In this document: positions 25,690 to 32,848 of the stretch, piece after piece
Layout: each line of letters opens with the position of its first letter
Numbering within the stretch: the first letter of the stretch is position 1
Assembly (NCBI GenBank): GCA_937125225.1
Contig: CAKZLE010000009.1
Coordinates: 1 to 32,848, forward strand
Source: an uncultured Spirochaetia bacterium
GTDB taxonomy: Bacteria; Spirochaetota; Spirochaetia; CAKZLE01
DNA length: 32,848 nt
Reading direction: 5' to 3'
The notes under the pieces: generated by a model
The model's database searches: none
What the model saw: the letters and a program-made list of their open reading frames with translations, nothing else
Told to the model about the DNA's origin: nothing
Made by a program: the position numbers and the translations under genes

Positions 25690-26984
25690 ATGAGTAAACA
25701 CCTGATCGAACAGCTTGAGAGTATGGATAGAGACGCCCTTTTAGCGGAGCTTTCCCGTGCTCACGAGCAGATACAGGTGGCTTCCAGAAAAGATCAGGAA
25801 ACACAACAGCGTCTCACCGATACACGACAAGAGCTTGCTCAAGTAACATCTGAACTTGCAGAGATGATCCAAGAGAATGAAATGCTCAAAGAACTTCTCT
25901 TACTAAGAAGTAAACTCCCATTCACCCCTTCAACTGAATAGATGGGACTACTCTTTGATGAGAGTGAGATCCTATCGGTATCTCTCGAGGAAGAGACTGA
26001 GGAAAAGATCACGGTCTCTACTCATCAACGCAGCAGGAAAGCTCACGATCTCACGAAGCTTCCTGCCAATACTCCCGTAGTACACATCTGATGAACTCCT
26101 CTCTGATCAACCAGGATGAGACACCGGTACAGGCGCTGAATCTTCCTGAACCTGCTACCTCGAAGTCAACGTTTATGTTTGTCCAGGTCGGTACCTCAGA
26201 GGATGGGCATCGGGTAGTACGGTATTCATATATCCCGGACCGAAAGAAGGATAGATTCCTCTCTTTCACTGATGGGTATGAAGGGTATGTGATGACCGAT
26301 GGACTGATAGGGTATAATTCACTCTCGAAGCATCTGAACTGCTGGGTTCATGCCCAGCGGAACTTCAAGAAGATCCTTAAGGTGAATAAGAAAGCTTCAG
26401 GAGCATTGAAGTTCATCGGCATCATTAATAAGCTCTACGAGATAGAGAAGAAGACCCGTAAACAATACCAGGACCGGGATGAGTTTCTCAAGATGAGGAA
26501 GGAGCGATGTGCGACAGTGTTCTTTCAGTTGAAGGATACGATGGATGAGAGGAGATCACAGTATACTCCGAAGAGTCCGATGGGAGTAGCGATCGCATAC
26601 CTGTATACCTATTGGGAATCTTTGATTCGGTATGTCGAATGCTATGAAGCGACCCCAGATAACAATATTGCAGAGAATGCTATTCGCCCATTTGTGGTAG
26701 GTCGGAAGAACTGGTTATTCACGAATACTGAGACAGGAGCTAAGAGCTCTGCTGGGTACTACTCTCTCATCGAGACTGCGAAGGCTAACGGAGTGAATGT
26801 CTCTGATTACCTCTGGCATTGCCTTTCTGAAGCTTCAAAGTGCAAAACAGATGAAGATTGGGATAGGTTGCTGCCATGGGCCATGGATGTAGATCTGGTG
26901 TCTGAGATAAAACAGGTAAAAGCCTCTGTTAAACTTAATCCTTTAAGAAAGACTCCATACCTTTTCAGAGAGCCTAGTAAATAG
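25690..26984 (+). pseudogene. tnpC: IS66 tnpC transposase, broken with internal deletion
   Basis: Three pieces of the DDE transposase are seen. Part 1 (25690-25941) is the N-terminal coiled coil, ended by TAG where a Gln codon is expected (STE-stop-MGLLFDES). Part 2 (25942-26092) continues in the same frame to HI-stop. Part 3 (26091-26984, 297 aa) holds the catalytic domain from NQDETPVQALNLP to the C-terminus, with DNNIAENAIRPFVVGRKNW and SLIETAKANGVNVSDYL. Between parts 2 and 3 roughly 100-150 residues are missing (zinc-binding part) and the frame changes. Total remaining is about 430 residues against usually more than 500. Confidence 0.85.
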
Positions 26985-27171
26985 AGTTCATTGAGAACCT
27001 CTGATTTAGTACTTAAGCTGGCACCTAGAGTATATCCAGTTAGAGCTTGTTCATTTAAGTATGATTTTGGCTATTATATATTCTCTCAGTAGTCATGGGT
27101 TCATTAGATCATAATAGTAAGTTAGTTAAAAGGAAATATAGAATTGATTTGATGTGTTGAAGGAAGGAAAT

Positions 27172-27215
27172 AGAAGGAGAGATAATTAGGTTTTCTCTAA
27201 TCATCTCTTCCTTCT
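27172..27215. terminator. Long hairpin after the second CUT1 operon
   Basis: AGAAGGAGAGATAATTAG (27172-27189) pairs with CTAAT-C-ATCTC-T-TCCTTCT (27197-27215) with small bulges. It lies just past the end of the minus-strand binding protein gene, so it probably terminates that operon. The T-run on the minus strand is weak (CTATTT). It also separates it from the IS66 remnant. Confidence 0.6.
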
Positions 27216-27236
27216 ATAGAATGCTATTGTTTAGTT

Positions 27237-28616
27237 CTATTTATAATAGCCTGCTCGTACCATGATTTCTGTAACTTCTTTTTCTGCTTTAGCTAGAGCC
27301 TCTTCGACTTCTGATTCGCCTGAAGCAACGTTATTTAGAGCTAGAACTACTTTCTCTGCAGCCTGAACCCATTCTGGGAAGCTTGGTTGTGTTCTAGCTG
27401 TCTCAAGAATAGTTGCTGCAACATTATGAAGTCCATTGTTAAGTTCATTGACTTTTGGATCTCTCAGAGTTGCGAACTGTGCTGCTACTGAGGTGAGCAT
27501 CTTAGGATCACTCTTGTCGGTAACGGCTCTCAAGTCCATCTTTGCACTGTTCGCCCATTTTACAAATTCCCATGAAGCATCTTTCACGTCTGAGAAAGAG
27601 GTCACTGATAATGGCATGGACATTGCGTATGATACCTGATTACCGTCAACTCCGGGTACATTACAGAATCCTATCTGATCTACTGTGAGTTCACTTGAGT
27701 CAGGATTCTGGAAATTCCCATAAGCCCACCAGAATGCATAGACCATAGCTGCTTCGCCAGTAGTGAAAGAAAGGTTTGCATCATATTCTGAATAGGATAC
27801 ACTACCTGGTGCTGCAGAATTATCTTCCAAGATAGGTTTCATATAATCTTTAGTAGCTTCAATTCCCTTGGGAGTATTGAATGCAGGTCTCCAGTCAGCA
27901 TCAAACATCTCTGCACCGTTTGCCCAGAGGTAGGTTAGCCATGGATAGACGACCTGTTCAGCTGTCTTCCCATACTGAAGGGCTGTTCCATACATATCTT
28001 CATTCTCTGTTATTACTTTTGCATTATGCTGGAATTCTTCAAATGTAGCAGGTTCCTGAAGGTCATATTTCTCATAGAGATCTTTTCTGTAGAATAACAT
28101 CATTGGATGTGTTCTTAGAGGAAGACCGTATACTTCACCATCAAATGAACATGATTCGATATATGCATCTGACCATCTGGTTAGATCGATTCCATCATTC
28201 TCGATTCTATTGTTCAGTGGTTCTAGGTAATTGCTTAGCGCAGGTACCCAAGTATAATGGCTGATGAATACATCATAATCTGAAGTTCCTGATACCGCTT
28301 CAATAGTAAACTTTTGATAGAGGTCACCATAAGGGATGGTCTCAATCTCAACTTCTATACCTGTCATTTCCGTAAACTCTGTCAGGTATTTCTTTATAAG
28401 ATTGTTCTGTCCACTAGGGTGAAGTAACGCTTGAACCTTCGCGCCGGAAAATGGCATACCTGGGGTCAGATCCCAAGATTTGATCTCTTCTACTGAATAT
28501 TTTGATTGTACTGCTGGTGCTGCCGTCTCTTTCTCTTGCTGGCCACCTGCGAATACCATCCCAACACTGATTGTCATGATGAGTACTAAAGCTATTGCTA
28601 AGATTCTCTTTTTCAT
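27237..28616 (-). CDS. Second CUT1-type ABC transporter, extracellular solute-binding protein
   Basis: 459 aa secreted family 1 binding protein. The signal peptide ends MVFAGGQQEKE, the same boundary motif as in the three other binding proteins here. Internal features include YDVFISHYTWVPALSNYLEPLN and YGLPLRTHPMMLFYRKDLYEKY, typical of sugar-binding members. The ATG at 28616 has GGAGG five bases upstream. It is the last gene of its operon (permease-permease-binding protein), the reverse of the order in the first CUT1 operon. No ATPase is present. Ligand unknown. Confidence 0.88.
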   Translation of the reverse strand: MKKRILAIALVLIMTISVGMVFAGGQQEKETAAPAVQSKYSVEEIKSWDLTPGMPFSGAKVQALLHPSGQNNLIKKYLTEFTEMTGIEVEIETIPYGDLYQKFTIEAVSGTSDYDVFISHYTWVPALSNYLEPLNNRIENDGIDLTRWSDAYIESCSFDGEVYGLPLRTHPMMLFYRKDLYEKYDLQEPATFEEFQHNAKVITENEDMYGTALQYGKTAEQVVYPWLTYLWANGAEMFDADWRPAFNTPKGIEATKDYMKPILEDNSAAPGSVSYSEYDANLSFTTGEAAMVYAFWWAYGNFQNPDSSELTVDQIGFCNVPGVDGNQVSYAMSMPLSVTSFSDVKDASWEFVKWANSAKMDLRAVTDKSDPKMLTSVAAQFATLRDPKVNELNNGLHNVAATILETARTQPSFPEWVQAAEKVVLALNNVASGESEVEEALAKAEKEVTEIMVRAGYYK

Positions 28617-28661
28617 GAACGCCTCCTTTTAATATATATCATCCCTATACTGGGAAGAACA

Positions 28662-29486
28662 CTATTTGACTGCCCCAAGAGTGAGACCTTGAGTAAAATG
28701 CTTACGAACTAAGAATGAGAAGATGAAGATAGGGATCATAATAATAATCCCCGCTGCTGACATTTGTTCCCAGATAACACCTCTATCAGTGACAAGACTA
28801 TTAAGACCTACGGTCATCGTGATTGCATCTTTTCTTGTGAGGATGAGTGCAAAGAGGTATTCATTCCAAGATTGAATCAGGGTAAAGATAGCTGTGGTGA
28901 TAATCCCCGGCATCGCTAGGGGGATGGTGATCTTTGTGATGACCTGCATAAAAGAACACCCTTCGACAAAGGCAGCCTCTTCTAGTGTGATTGATAAACC
29001 ATCTACAAACCCCTTGATCATCCATGTTGCGAAGGGCAGTACGAAACTGAGATTCATAAGTACCAAAGCTATACGGGTGTCCATCAAGTGCAGGGTTCTA
29101 AATAGCACGAAGTATGGGATCACAATTACCACAGGAGGTATGAACTGAGTCGAGAGTAACCAGATGAGTAATAGATTCTTCACCCGGTAATGGAATCTTG
29201 ATAAAGCATATGCAGCAAGTGTCGCCACAGGTATCGCTATGAGAATCGTTAACAGAGCAACAATTACGCTATTAGTAAGCAGTTGACTGAAGGTGTTCGG
29301 TTCAGAGAATATATCGATATAGTTCTGGAACGTTGGTTTGAAGAATAGGCTTGTAGAATAGGCATCCTTTGCTTTTTTGAAGGCAGTGAGTGATAGCCAG
29401 ATAATTGGGAGGAAAACGAAAATCGTTGTCACAAGTAGCCCAAATGCACTTACGAGTTTACTCAGAAGTTTCTTGATTATATTCAT
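28662..29486 (-). CDS. Second CUT1-type ABC transporter, permease 2 (MalG-like)
   Basis: 274 aa, the usual MalG length, with six hydrophobic segments. The EAA loop LEEAAFVEGCSFMQVITKI and C-terminal FTQGLTLGAVK are typical. The ATG at 29486 overlaps the stop of the preceding permease (ATGA), so they are coupled. It is a useful comparison for the longer paralogue at 17779-18789, which has an insert this one lacks. Confidence 0.92.
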   Translation of the reverse strand: MNIIKKLLSKLVSAFGLLVTTIFVFLPIIWLSLTAFKKAKDAYSTSLFFKPTFQNYIDIFSEPNTFSQLLTNSVIVALLTILIAIPVATLAAYALSRFHYRVKNLLLIWLLSTQFIPPVVIVIPYFVLFRTLHLMDTRIALVLMNLSFVLPFATWMIKGFVDGLSITLEEAAFVEGCSFMQVITKITIPLAMPGIITTAIFTLIQSWNEYLFALILTRKDAITMTVGLNSLVTDRGVIWEQMSAAGIIIMIPIFIFSFLVRKHFTQGLTLGAVK

Positions 29487-30373
29487 GCGTTTGAGTCTCC
29501 CTTCATAACGGTCTTGATATAAACCCCAGCAAATACGATCATGAATAGGATGAGAAGTACTGATTGGGCTGAGGCATACCCCATCTCAAAGAATTTGAAT
29601 CCATTCTTATAGATAAAGAAGTTTATAGCCTCCGTCGATTGTCCGGGCCCCCCGTTTGTAAGGGTGAGAATCTGATCAAACACCTTAACGGAGAAAATTG
29701 TCTTTAACAGCGTGACCATCAATAATACCGGAAGGATCAATGGTATCTTTACAAATCGCAACATCTGATACTTATTAACTCCATCGATCTTTGCAGCAGC
29801 AAAGACATCCGGATGGATCATATCAAGAGCACCAATGAAGACTAAAGCGATAAAGGGTGCCCATCCCCAGATCTCTGTATAGGCCAACCAGAATAAGGCC
29901 CCTGACTTGGTACCTAATAACACTACATCTTGTAGTGAGGGTATGAGTGTTCCAAGAATTTTATCGATTATCCCATAATGAGGATTCAGCATGAATCTCC
30001 ACGTATACCCTTTTAAAGCAGGGCTGATGGCATAAGGAAAGATCAAACAGGCCTTTAATATCGTTCTGTAGATCCCCTTTGGATATAACTGTAGAGCAAT
30101 CGCTATAGCGATGATAATAGAAAGCGATACAGACATTATGGTGAAAATGAGAGTCACACCTACAGAATTCCAGAAATCAGGGTCTTGGAATGCTCTTGTA
30201 TAGTTATCAAATCCAATTAACCCGCTTGGCTCTGGTGATTTCAGAAGATTCCAATCCTGGAAACTGACTATTAACACATTAAAGATCGGATAGATAGTCA
30301 TAGCAACCAAAATGATCAGAGCTGGCGCCAAGATGATCCATTTTTTTGGACCTCGATAGATTACACTGTTCAA
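29483..30373 (-). CDS. Second CUT1-type ABC transporter, permease 1 (MalF-like)
   Basis: 296 aa membrane protein with about six hydrophobic segments and the EAA-type loop DVFAAAKIDGVNKYQMLRFVKIP. The typical MalF/UgpA motif TLTNGGPGQSTEAINFFIY is present near the C-terminus. The start is likely TTG at 30373, with GGAGG nine bases upstream; the frame continues to an ATG at 30424, but without a good ribosome site and with an unusual N-terminus. First gene of the second CUT1 operon. Confidence 0.88.
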   Translation of the reverse strand: MNSVIYRGPKKWIILAPALIILVAMTIYPIFNVLIVSFQDWNLLKSPEPSGLIGFDNYTRAFQDPDFWNSVGVTLIFTIMSVSLSIIIAIAIALQLYPKGIYRTILKACLIFPYAISPALKGYTWRFMLNPHYGIIDKILGTLIPSLQDVVLLGTKSGALFWLAYTEIWGWAPFIALVFIGALDMIHPDVFAAAKIDGVNKYQMLRFVKIPLILPVLLMVTLLKTIFSVKVFDQILTLTNGGPGQSTEAINFFIYKNGFKFFEMGYASAQSVLLILFMIVFAGVYIKTVMKGDSNA

Positions 30374-30391
30374 AGTAGAAACACCTCCAAT

Positions 30392-30403
30392 GGTTACGTA
30401 TTC
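30392..30403 (-). promoter_or_regulatory. Weak AraR-like operator candidate (second CUT1 operon)
   Basis: GGTTACGTATTC matches 10 of 12 positions of GATTACGTAGTC. It lies just before the ribosome site of the permease gene, far from the best promoter candidate (30560-30588), so its role is less clear than the other sites. Confidence 0.3.
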
Positions 30404-30486
30404 ATACAAGCTGAAAAACCACATATTCCAGTTGATACTATTAGATGCATAAAATGGTCTGTTGAATTATTAGATGTATGAAGATC

Positions 30487-30502
30487 AAGAACGTTTGTTC
30501 TT
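30487..30502. promoter_or_regulatory. Inverted repeat in the leader of the second CUT1 operon
   Basis: AAGAAC (30487-30492), GTTT, GTTCTT (30497-30502). It could be an operator for another regulator or a small mRNA hairpin. It lies between the candidate promoter and the first gene. Confidence 0.4.
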
Positions 30503-30559
30503 CTCTAATGATATCATGATATTCAGATGACGCAAGAAGAATAATTAGCTTTATCGACG

Positions 30560-30588
30560 TATTTAAGCGTATACACCCTGAAAATCAA
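30560..30588 (-). promoter_or_regulatory. Candidate promoter of the second CUT1 operon
   Basis: On the minus strand: -35 TTGATT (30588-30583), 17-base spacer, -10 TAAATA (30565-30560). ACGTCG follows the -10 directly, a partial likeness to the operator core. It would give a leader of about 180 bases. Confidence 0.45.
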
Positions 30589-30599
30589 CTAGGTAGTAA

Positions 30600-31400
30600 A
30601 AATAATATAAAAATATGAAGACAATAATTTTTTGTAGAAATGGTTTTTTTAGTGGCGACTCAAAGGGATAAGCAAATTCTTTTTGATACAGAAAATAGAT
30701 AATCGATTTATGTTAATCAATAAGGTTTATAACTAGTTATGTATAATATACATTTGTAAATGTTTTAAGTAAAACTAACAGATAGAATAAAAAAGCAAAT
30801 CTTCACCAGCCTTTATAATAAAATGACTACAACCATATTCCTGAAAGTTAAAGTGGGATGCTGTCTTCTATTGAGAAGTTTCTTTTACTACGAGTCTTCG
30901 GTAGGTTACCTATAGTTTTGTCCTCAGATACTGATTAAAATGTTTGATGAACTGATGATACATAAGTTGAGAGTCTCCTATCTGCTGTTATTGTTCGCTT
31001 ATGATAACGAAGTTATCCTTTTTCTGAGAGCAATATCATCCCAGGTGTGTTACCTGTTAAGTTGGGGCCTTAGGTGTAGTTTAGGAACTATGAGCTCCAT
31101 TGATCCTGTAACAAATCAAAGCAGTATCTCAGCTGTATGAGTCGAAACTCCTTGTAGAGAATTATTCCTGAGAGATTAACTATGAATAAACGATTCATAA
31201 GTTCATCGTTTTTCAATTATGCACCAGGATCCTCTCGAGTGGCTGATCATGCATCCATAGTAGTATTACTAAGTATTGGCTAGGGGTTTATAAACTATTG
31301 TAATGAAATAAGATAAATAAGAAAGAGTCATTTTTTAATGACTCTTTAGGGTGCTTGGATGTACTTGTCAAAAATACTTCATAAAAAATCAGAAGAAAGT
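30600..31400. other. AT-rich gap without a credible gene
   Basis: About 0.8 kb between the divergent second ABC operon and the dehydrogenase gene. Only short frames occur, such as 66 codons at 30940-31140, with no recognisable product and no good ribosome site. It holds AACGAT/ATCGTT (31189-31210, then TTT) and a perfect terminator-like hairpin (31322-31347). These suggest a lost or decayed gene, or an unrecognised small RNA. Confidence 0.5.
31322..31347. terminator. Orphan terminator-like hairpin
   Basis: Perfect 11-bp stem AAAGAGTCATT (31322-31332), loop TTTT, AATGACTCTTT (31337-31347). No gene ends just before it on either strand. Confidence 0.6.
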
Positions 31401-31402
31401 CA

Positions 31403-31431
31403 TAGACAATTTTGAAGTGTGATTGTATACT
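31403..31431 (+). promoter_or_regulatory. Sigma-70-type promoter of the dehydrogenase operon
   Basis: -35 TAGACA (31403-31408), 17-base spacer, -10 TATACT (31426-31431). The TACGTA core begins five bases after the -10, exactly as in the ABC promoter at 15441. Confidence 0.72.
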
Positions 31432-31433
31432 AA

Positions 31434-31445
31434 GACTACGTAATC
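31434..31445 (+). promoter_or_regulatory. Putative AraR-like operator (dehydrogenase operon)
   Basis: GACTACGTAATC, the exact reverse complement of the site at 21733-21744. It overlaps the expected transcription start, consistent with repression by the regulator at 18916. Confidence 0.6.
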
Positions 31446-31491
31446 ATTTTGTGTCAGGATTTATTCAGACATGATCAATATAGGGGAGAGT

Positions 31492-32559
31492 ATGGAACAA
31501 CCTACCGTATCGTATAAAGACCTTCAGACCTATCTGAGTGCACTCTATGCAGCTGCTGGGGTACCAGAAGAATCAGCCGCTATCTGTGCTGATTGTACTG
31601 TAAAGACAAATCTTTGGGGAGTTGATTCTCATGGAGTTCTGAGAACACCAGTATACATAGAAAGACTGCTTAAGAAGGCTATCAATCCTACACCGGATAT
31701 TAAGTTCATTGCAAAGAAAGATGGTCCATTCTCTTTGATGGATGGAGATGCTGGTATCGGGTATGTCGTTGGGACTAAAGCGATGGAAGCTGCTATAGAG
31801 AAGGCTGAGAAGTTCGGTATAGGTATTGTACTCGTAAAAAACAGCAATCACTTCGGGGCTGCATCACTGTTTACTAGAATGGCAACAGATAAGGGGATGT
31901 TGGGATTAGCTACAACGAATGTGAAACCGAACATCGGAATGCCTGGTGGGCAAGCTCCTGTCACTGGTAATAATCCATTGGCACTAGCCGCTCCGATCGG
32001 CCAACCTTATCCTTTCTCATTGGATATTTCCATGAGTGCGGTATCAGGTGGTAAGATACTTCTCGCACAGAAAAAGGGTGATAAGATCCCTACGAACTGG
32101 GCAGTTGATAAGGATGGTAATCCTACAGATGATCCTTTTGCAGGATTTGCAGGAATACTTCTACCTACTGGGATGCACAAAGGTCTTGGAATGTCGTTCT
32201 TTATCGATATCATCACAGGTGTCATGAGTGGAGGACCTTTCCTTCAGGATCTTAAGAGTATGTATAAGCATGCTGATGATCCTTCACTGACCTCCCATCT
32301 AGTCTGTGCGATCGATCCTACCATGTTCCAATCAAGAGAAGAGTTCGAAGGACGGATGAATACATGGGTAGATATGATCAAAGCGACACCAATGGCAGAT
32401 CCTGAAACGAAACAGATCATTCCTGGAGAGATCGAGTATCTCCTTGAGAACAAGCGAAAATCAGAAGGGATTCCAGTTCCTCCTGAACTTATAAAGGATC
32501 TTACAGCACTTGATGAGAGACTAGGGCTTTCTGATGGTTTGAAGGTCTCAAACGTTTAA
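31492..32559 (+). CDS. Type-2 malate/L-lactate dehydrogenase family oxidoreductase (Ldh2/YlbC-like)
   Basis: 355 aa NAD(P)-dependent dehydrogenase of the family containing malate, ureidoglycolate, sulfolactate and 2,3-diketogulonate dehydrogenases; not related to classical MDH. Family motifs: WGVDSHGVLRTPVY (His47), VKNSNHFGAAS (His120), PGGQAPVTGNNPLA, and the SLDIS then GKILLAQKKGDKIPTNWAVDKDGNPTDDP block. Two starts are possible: ATG 31471 or ATG 31492. I prefer 31492 because GGGGAG lies just before it and family members start near this point. With the LarA-like epimerase in the same putative regulon, it could oxidise the epimerised hydroxyacid. It is followed 29 bases later by the creatininase-like gene. 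Confidence 0.88.
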   Translation: MEQPTVSYKDLQTYLSALYAAAGVPEESAAICADCTVKTNLWGVDSHGVLRTPVYIERLLKKAINPTPDIKFIAKKDGPFSLMDGDAGIGYVVGTKAMEAAIEKAEKFGIGIVLVKNSNHFGAASLFTRMATDKGMLGLATTNVKPNIGMPGGQAPVTGNNPLALAAPIGQPYPFSLDISMSAVSGGKILLAQKKGDKIPTNWAVDKDGNPTDDPFAGFAGILLPTGMHKGLGMSFFIDIITGVMSGGPFLQDLKSMYKHADDPSLTSHLVCAIDPTMFQSREEFEGRMNTWVDMIKATPMADPETKQIIPGEIEYLLENKRKSEGIPVPPELIKDLTALDERLGLSDGLKVSNV

Positions 32560-32588
32560 CACAATTACAATTTTTAAGAGGTATAGAG

Positions 32589-32848
32589 ATGAAAAAACAG
32601 ACAGAGTTCAAATTGAACAAAAGAGATTCAGTATGGTTTCAGGAAAACAGCGCTCACGTAGTATGCAACTACGCTAAAGAGGTTTGTGATGTTGCGATTC
32701 TTCCAATCGGAGCTATCGAACAGCATGCGGCACATGCTCCTACAGGTATGGACACCTACAATGCGATCGGTATCGCAGAGAAGGTCGGTGCAGCAACAGG
32801 TGCTATGGTTCTTCCTTGTCCTATGTATGGTTCACACCCTCACCACCA
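32589..32848 (+). CDS. Creatininase-family amidohydrolase, N-terminal part
   Basis: The first 86 codons are present; the gene runs off the window. It begins at an ATG with AGAGG seven bases upstream. LPIGAIEQHAAHAPTGMD carries the metal ligands of the creatininase family: Glu44, His46 and Asp55, with the same spacing as Glu34, His36 and Asp45 in creatininase. PMYGSHPHH follows. The family opens cyclic amides or related bonds with zinc or manganese. It is probably co-transcribed with the dehydrogenase. Members near sugar transporters have no settled substrate. Confidence 0.85.
   Translation, partial: MKKQTEFKLNKRDSVWFQENSAHVVCNYAKEVCDVAILPIGAIEQHAAHAPTGMDTYNAIGIAEKVGAATGAMVLPCPMYGSHPHH

Larger units (their letters stand above)
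24857..27016 (+). mobile_element. Decayed IS66-family insertion sequence
   Basis: About 2.16 kb with the IS66 gene order tnpA-tnpB-tnpC. The left end GTAAGCGTCAAATCA (24857-24871) is a typical IS66 terminal repeat. A poor counterpart, TGATTTAGTACTTAA (27002-27016), matches its reverse complement at 10 of 15 positions and is the likely right end. The 8-base flanks (GGTGTAGT, GCTGGCAC) do not match, so no target duplication is left. tnpA and tnpC are broken, so it cannot move by itself. Confidence 0.8.

Noticed and set aside
30940-31140. 66-codon plus-strand frame in the gap before the dehydrogenase
   Set aside because: No ribosome site, no recognisable sequence; treated as noise in a possibly decayed region.
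32657-32673. Inverted repeat CGTAGT / ACTACG in the creatininase gene
   Set aside because: It resembles operator half-sites but lies inside coding sequence with different spacing and no TACGTA core.
1-32848. CRISPR arrays, tRNA genes, prophage or toxin-antitoxin modules
   Set aside because: No regularly spaced repeats, no tRNA cloverleaf sequences and no phage or toxin-like proteins were seen in reading both strands.

Overview
This window looks like chromosomal DNA from a free-living, sugar-fermenting spirochaete of the Spirochaeta/Sphaerochaeta type. I infer this mainly from the secreted binding proteins: four of them, from three different families, end their signal peptides in the same FAGGQQE motif common in that phylum. 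The moderate, AT-leaning base composition and the dominance of ABC and TRAP solute transporters fit this. No phage, plasmid or CRISPR features were seen.

Layout. Positions 1-53 are the 3' end of a 5S rRNA, so the window starts at the end of an rRNA operon. Then follow a D-2-hydroxyacid dehydrogenase (+), an archaeal-type phosphoglycerate mutase-like enzyme (-), a double-domain SnoaL/NTF2-like protein (+) and a lipoprotein 5'-nucleotidase (-). Positions 5787-10124 hold a tightly overlapping response regulator, histidine kinase and lipoprotein sugar-binding protein: a three-component sugar sensor. It sits directly upstream of mglB-mglA-mglC (10246-13919), a galactose-type ABC importer and its likely target. 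A second, divergent SnoaL-like protein (-) closes this block.

From 15.5 kb on, the window holds a catabolic and uptake locus: a CUT1 ABC importer (binding protein and two permeases, no ATPase), a GntR regulator with a LacI-like sensor domain (AraR architecture), a LarA-family nickel-dependent hydroxyacid racemase/epimerase, a DctPQM TRAP transporter, a second CUT1 ABC importer on the minus strand, a type-2 malate/lactate-like dehydrogenase and a creatininase-family hydrolase cut by the window end. A decayed IS66 element (24857 to about 27016) lies inside the locus. Directly before it is a short stretch resembling the 5' end of a group II intron, placed just after a strong terminator.

How it may work together. 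A 12-bp palindromic motif with core TACGTA lies at the promoters of the first ABC operon, the TRAP operon (twice) and the dehydrogenase operon, with a weaker copy before the second ABC operon. The operator of Bacillus AraR, which has the same domain architecture as the regulator encoded here, is also centred on TACGTA. I therefore propose one regulon: import of a hydroxyacid or sugar acid (TRAP) and a related sugar or conjugate (ABC), epimerisation by the LarA homologue, oxidation by the Ldh2-type dehydrogenase, and amide or ring hydrolysis by the creatininase-like protein. The substrate cannot be read from the sequence.
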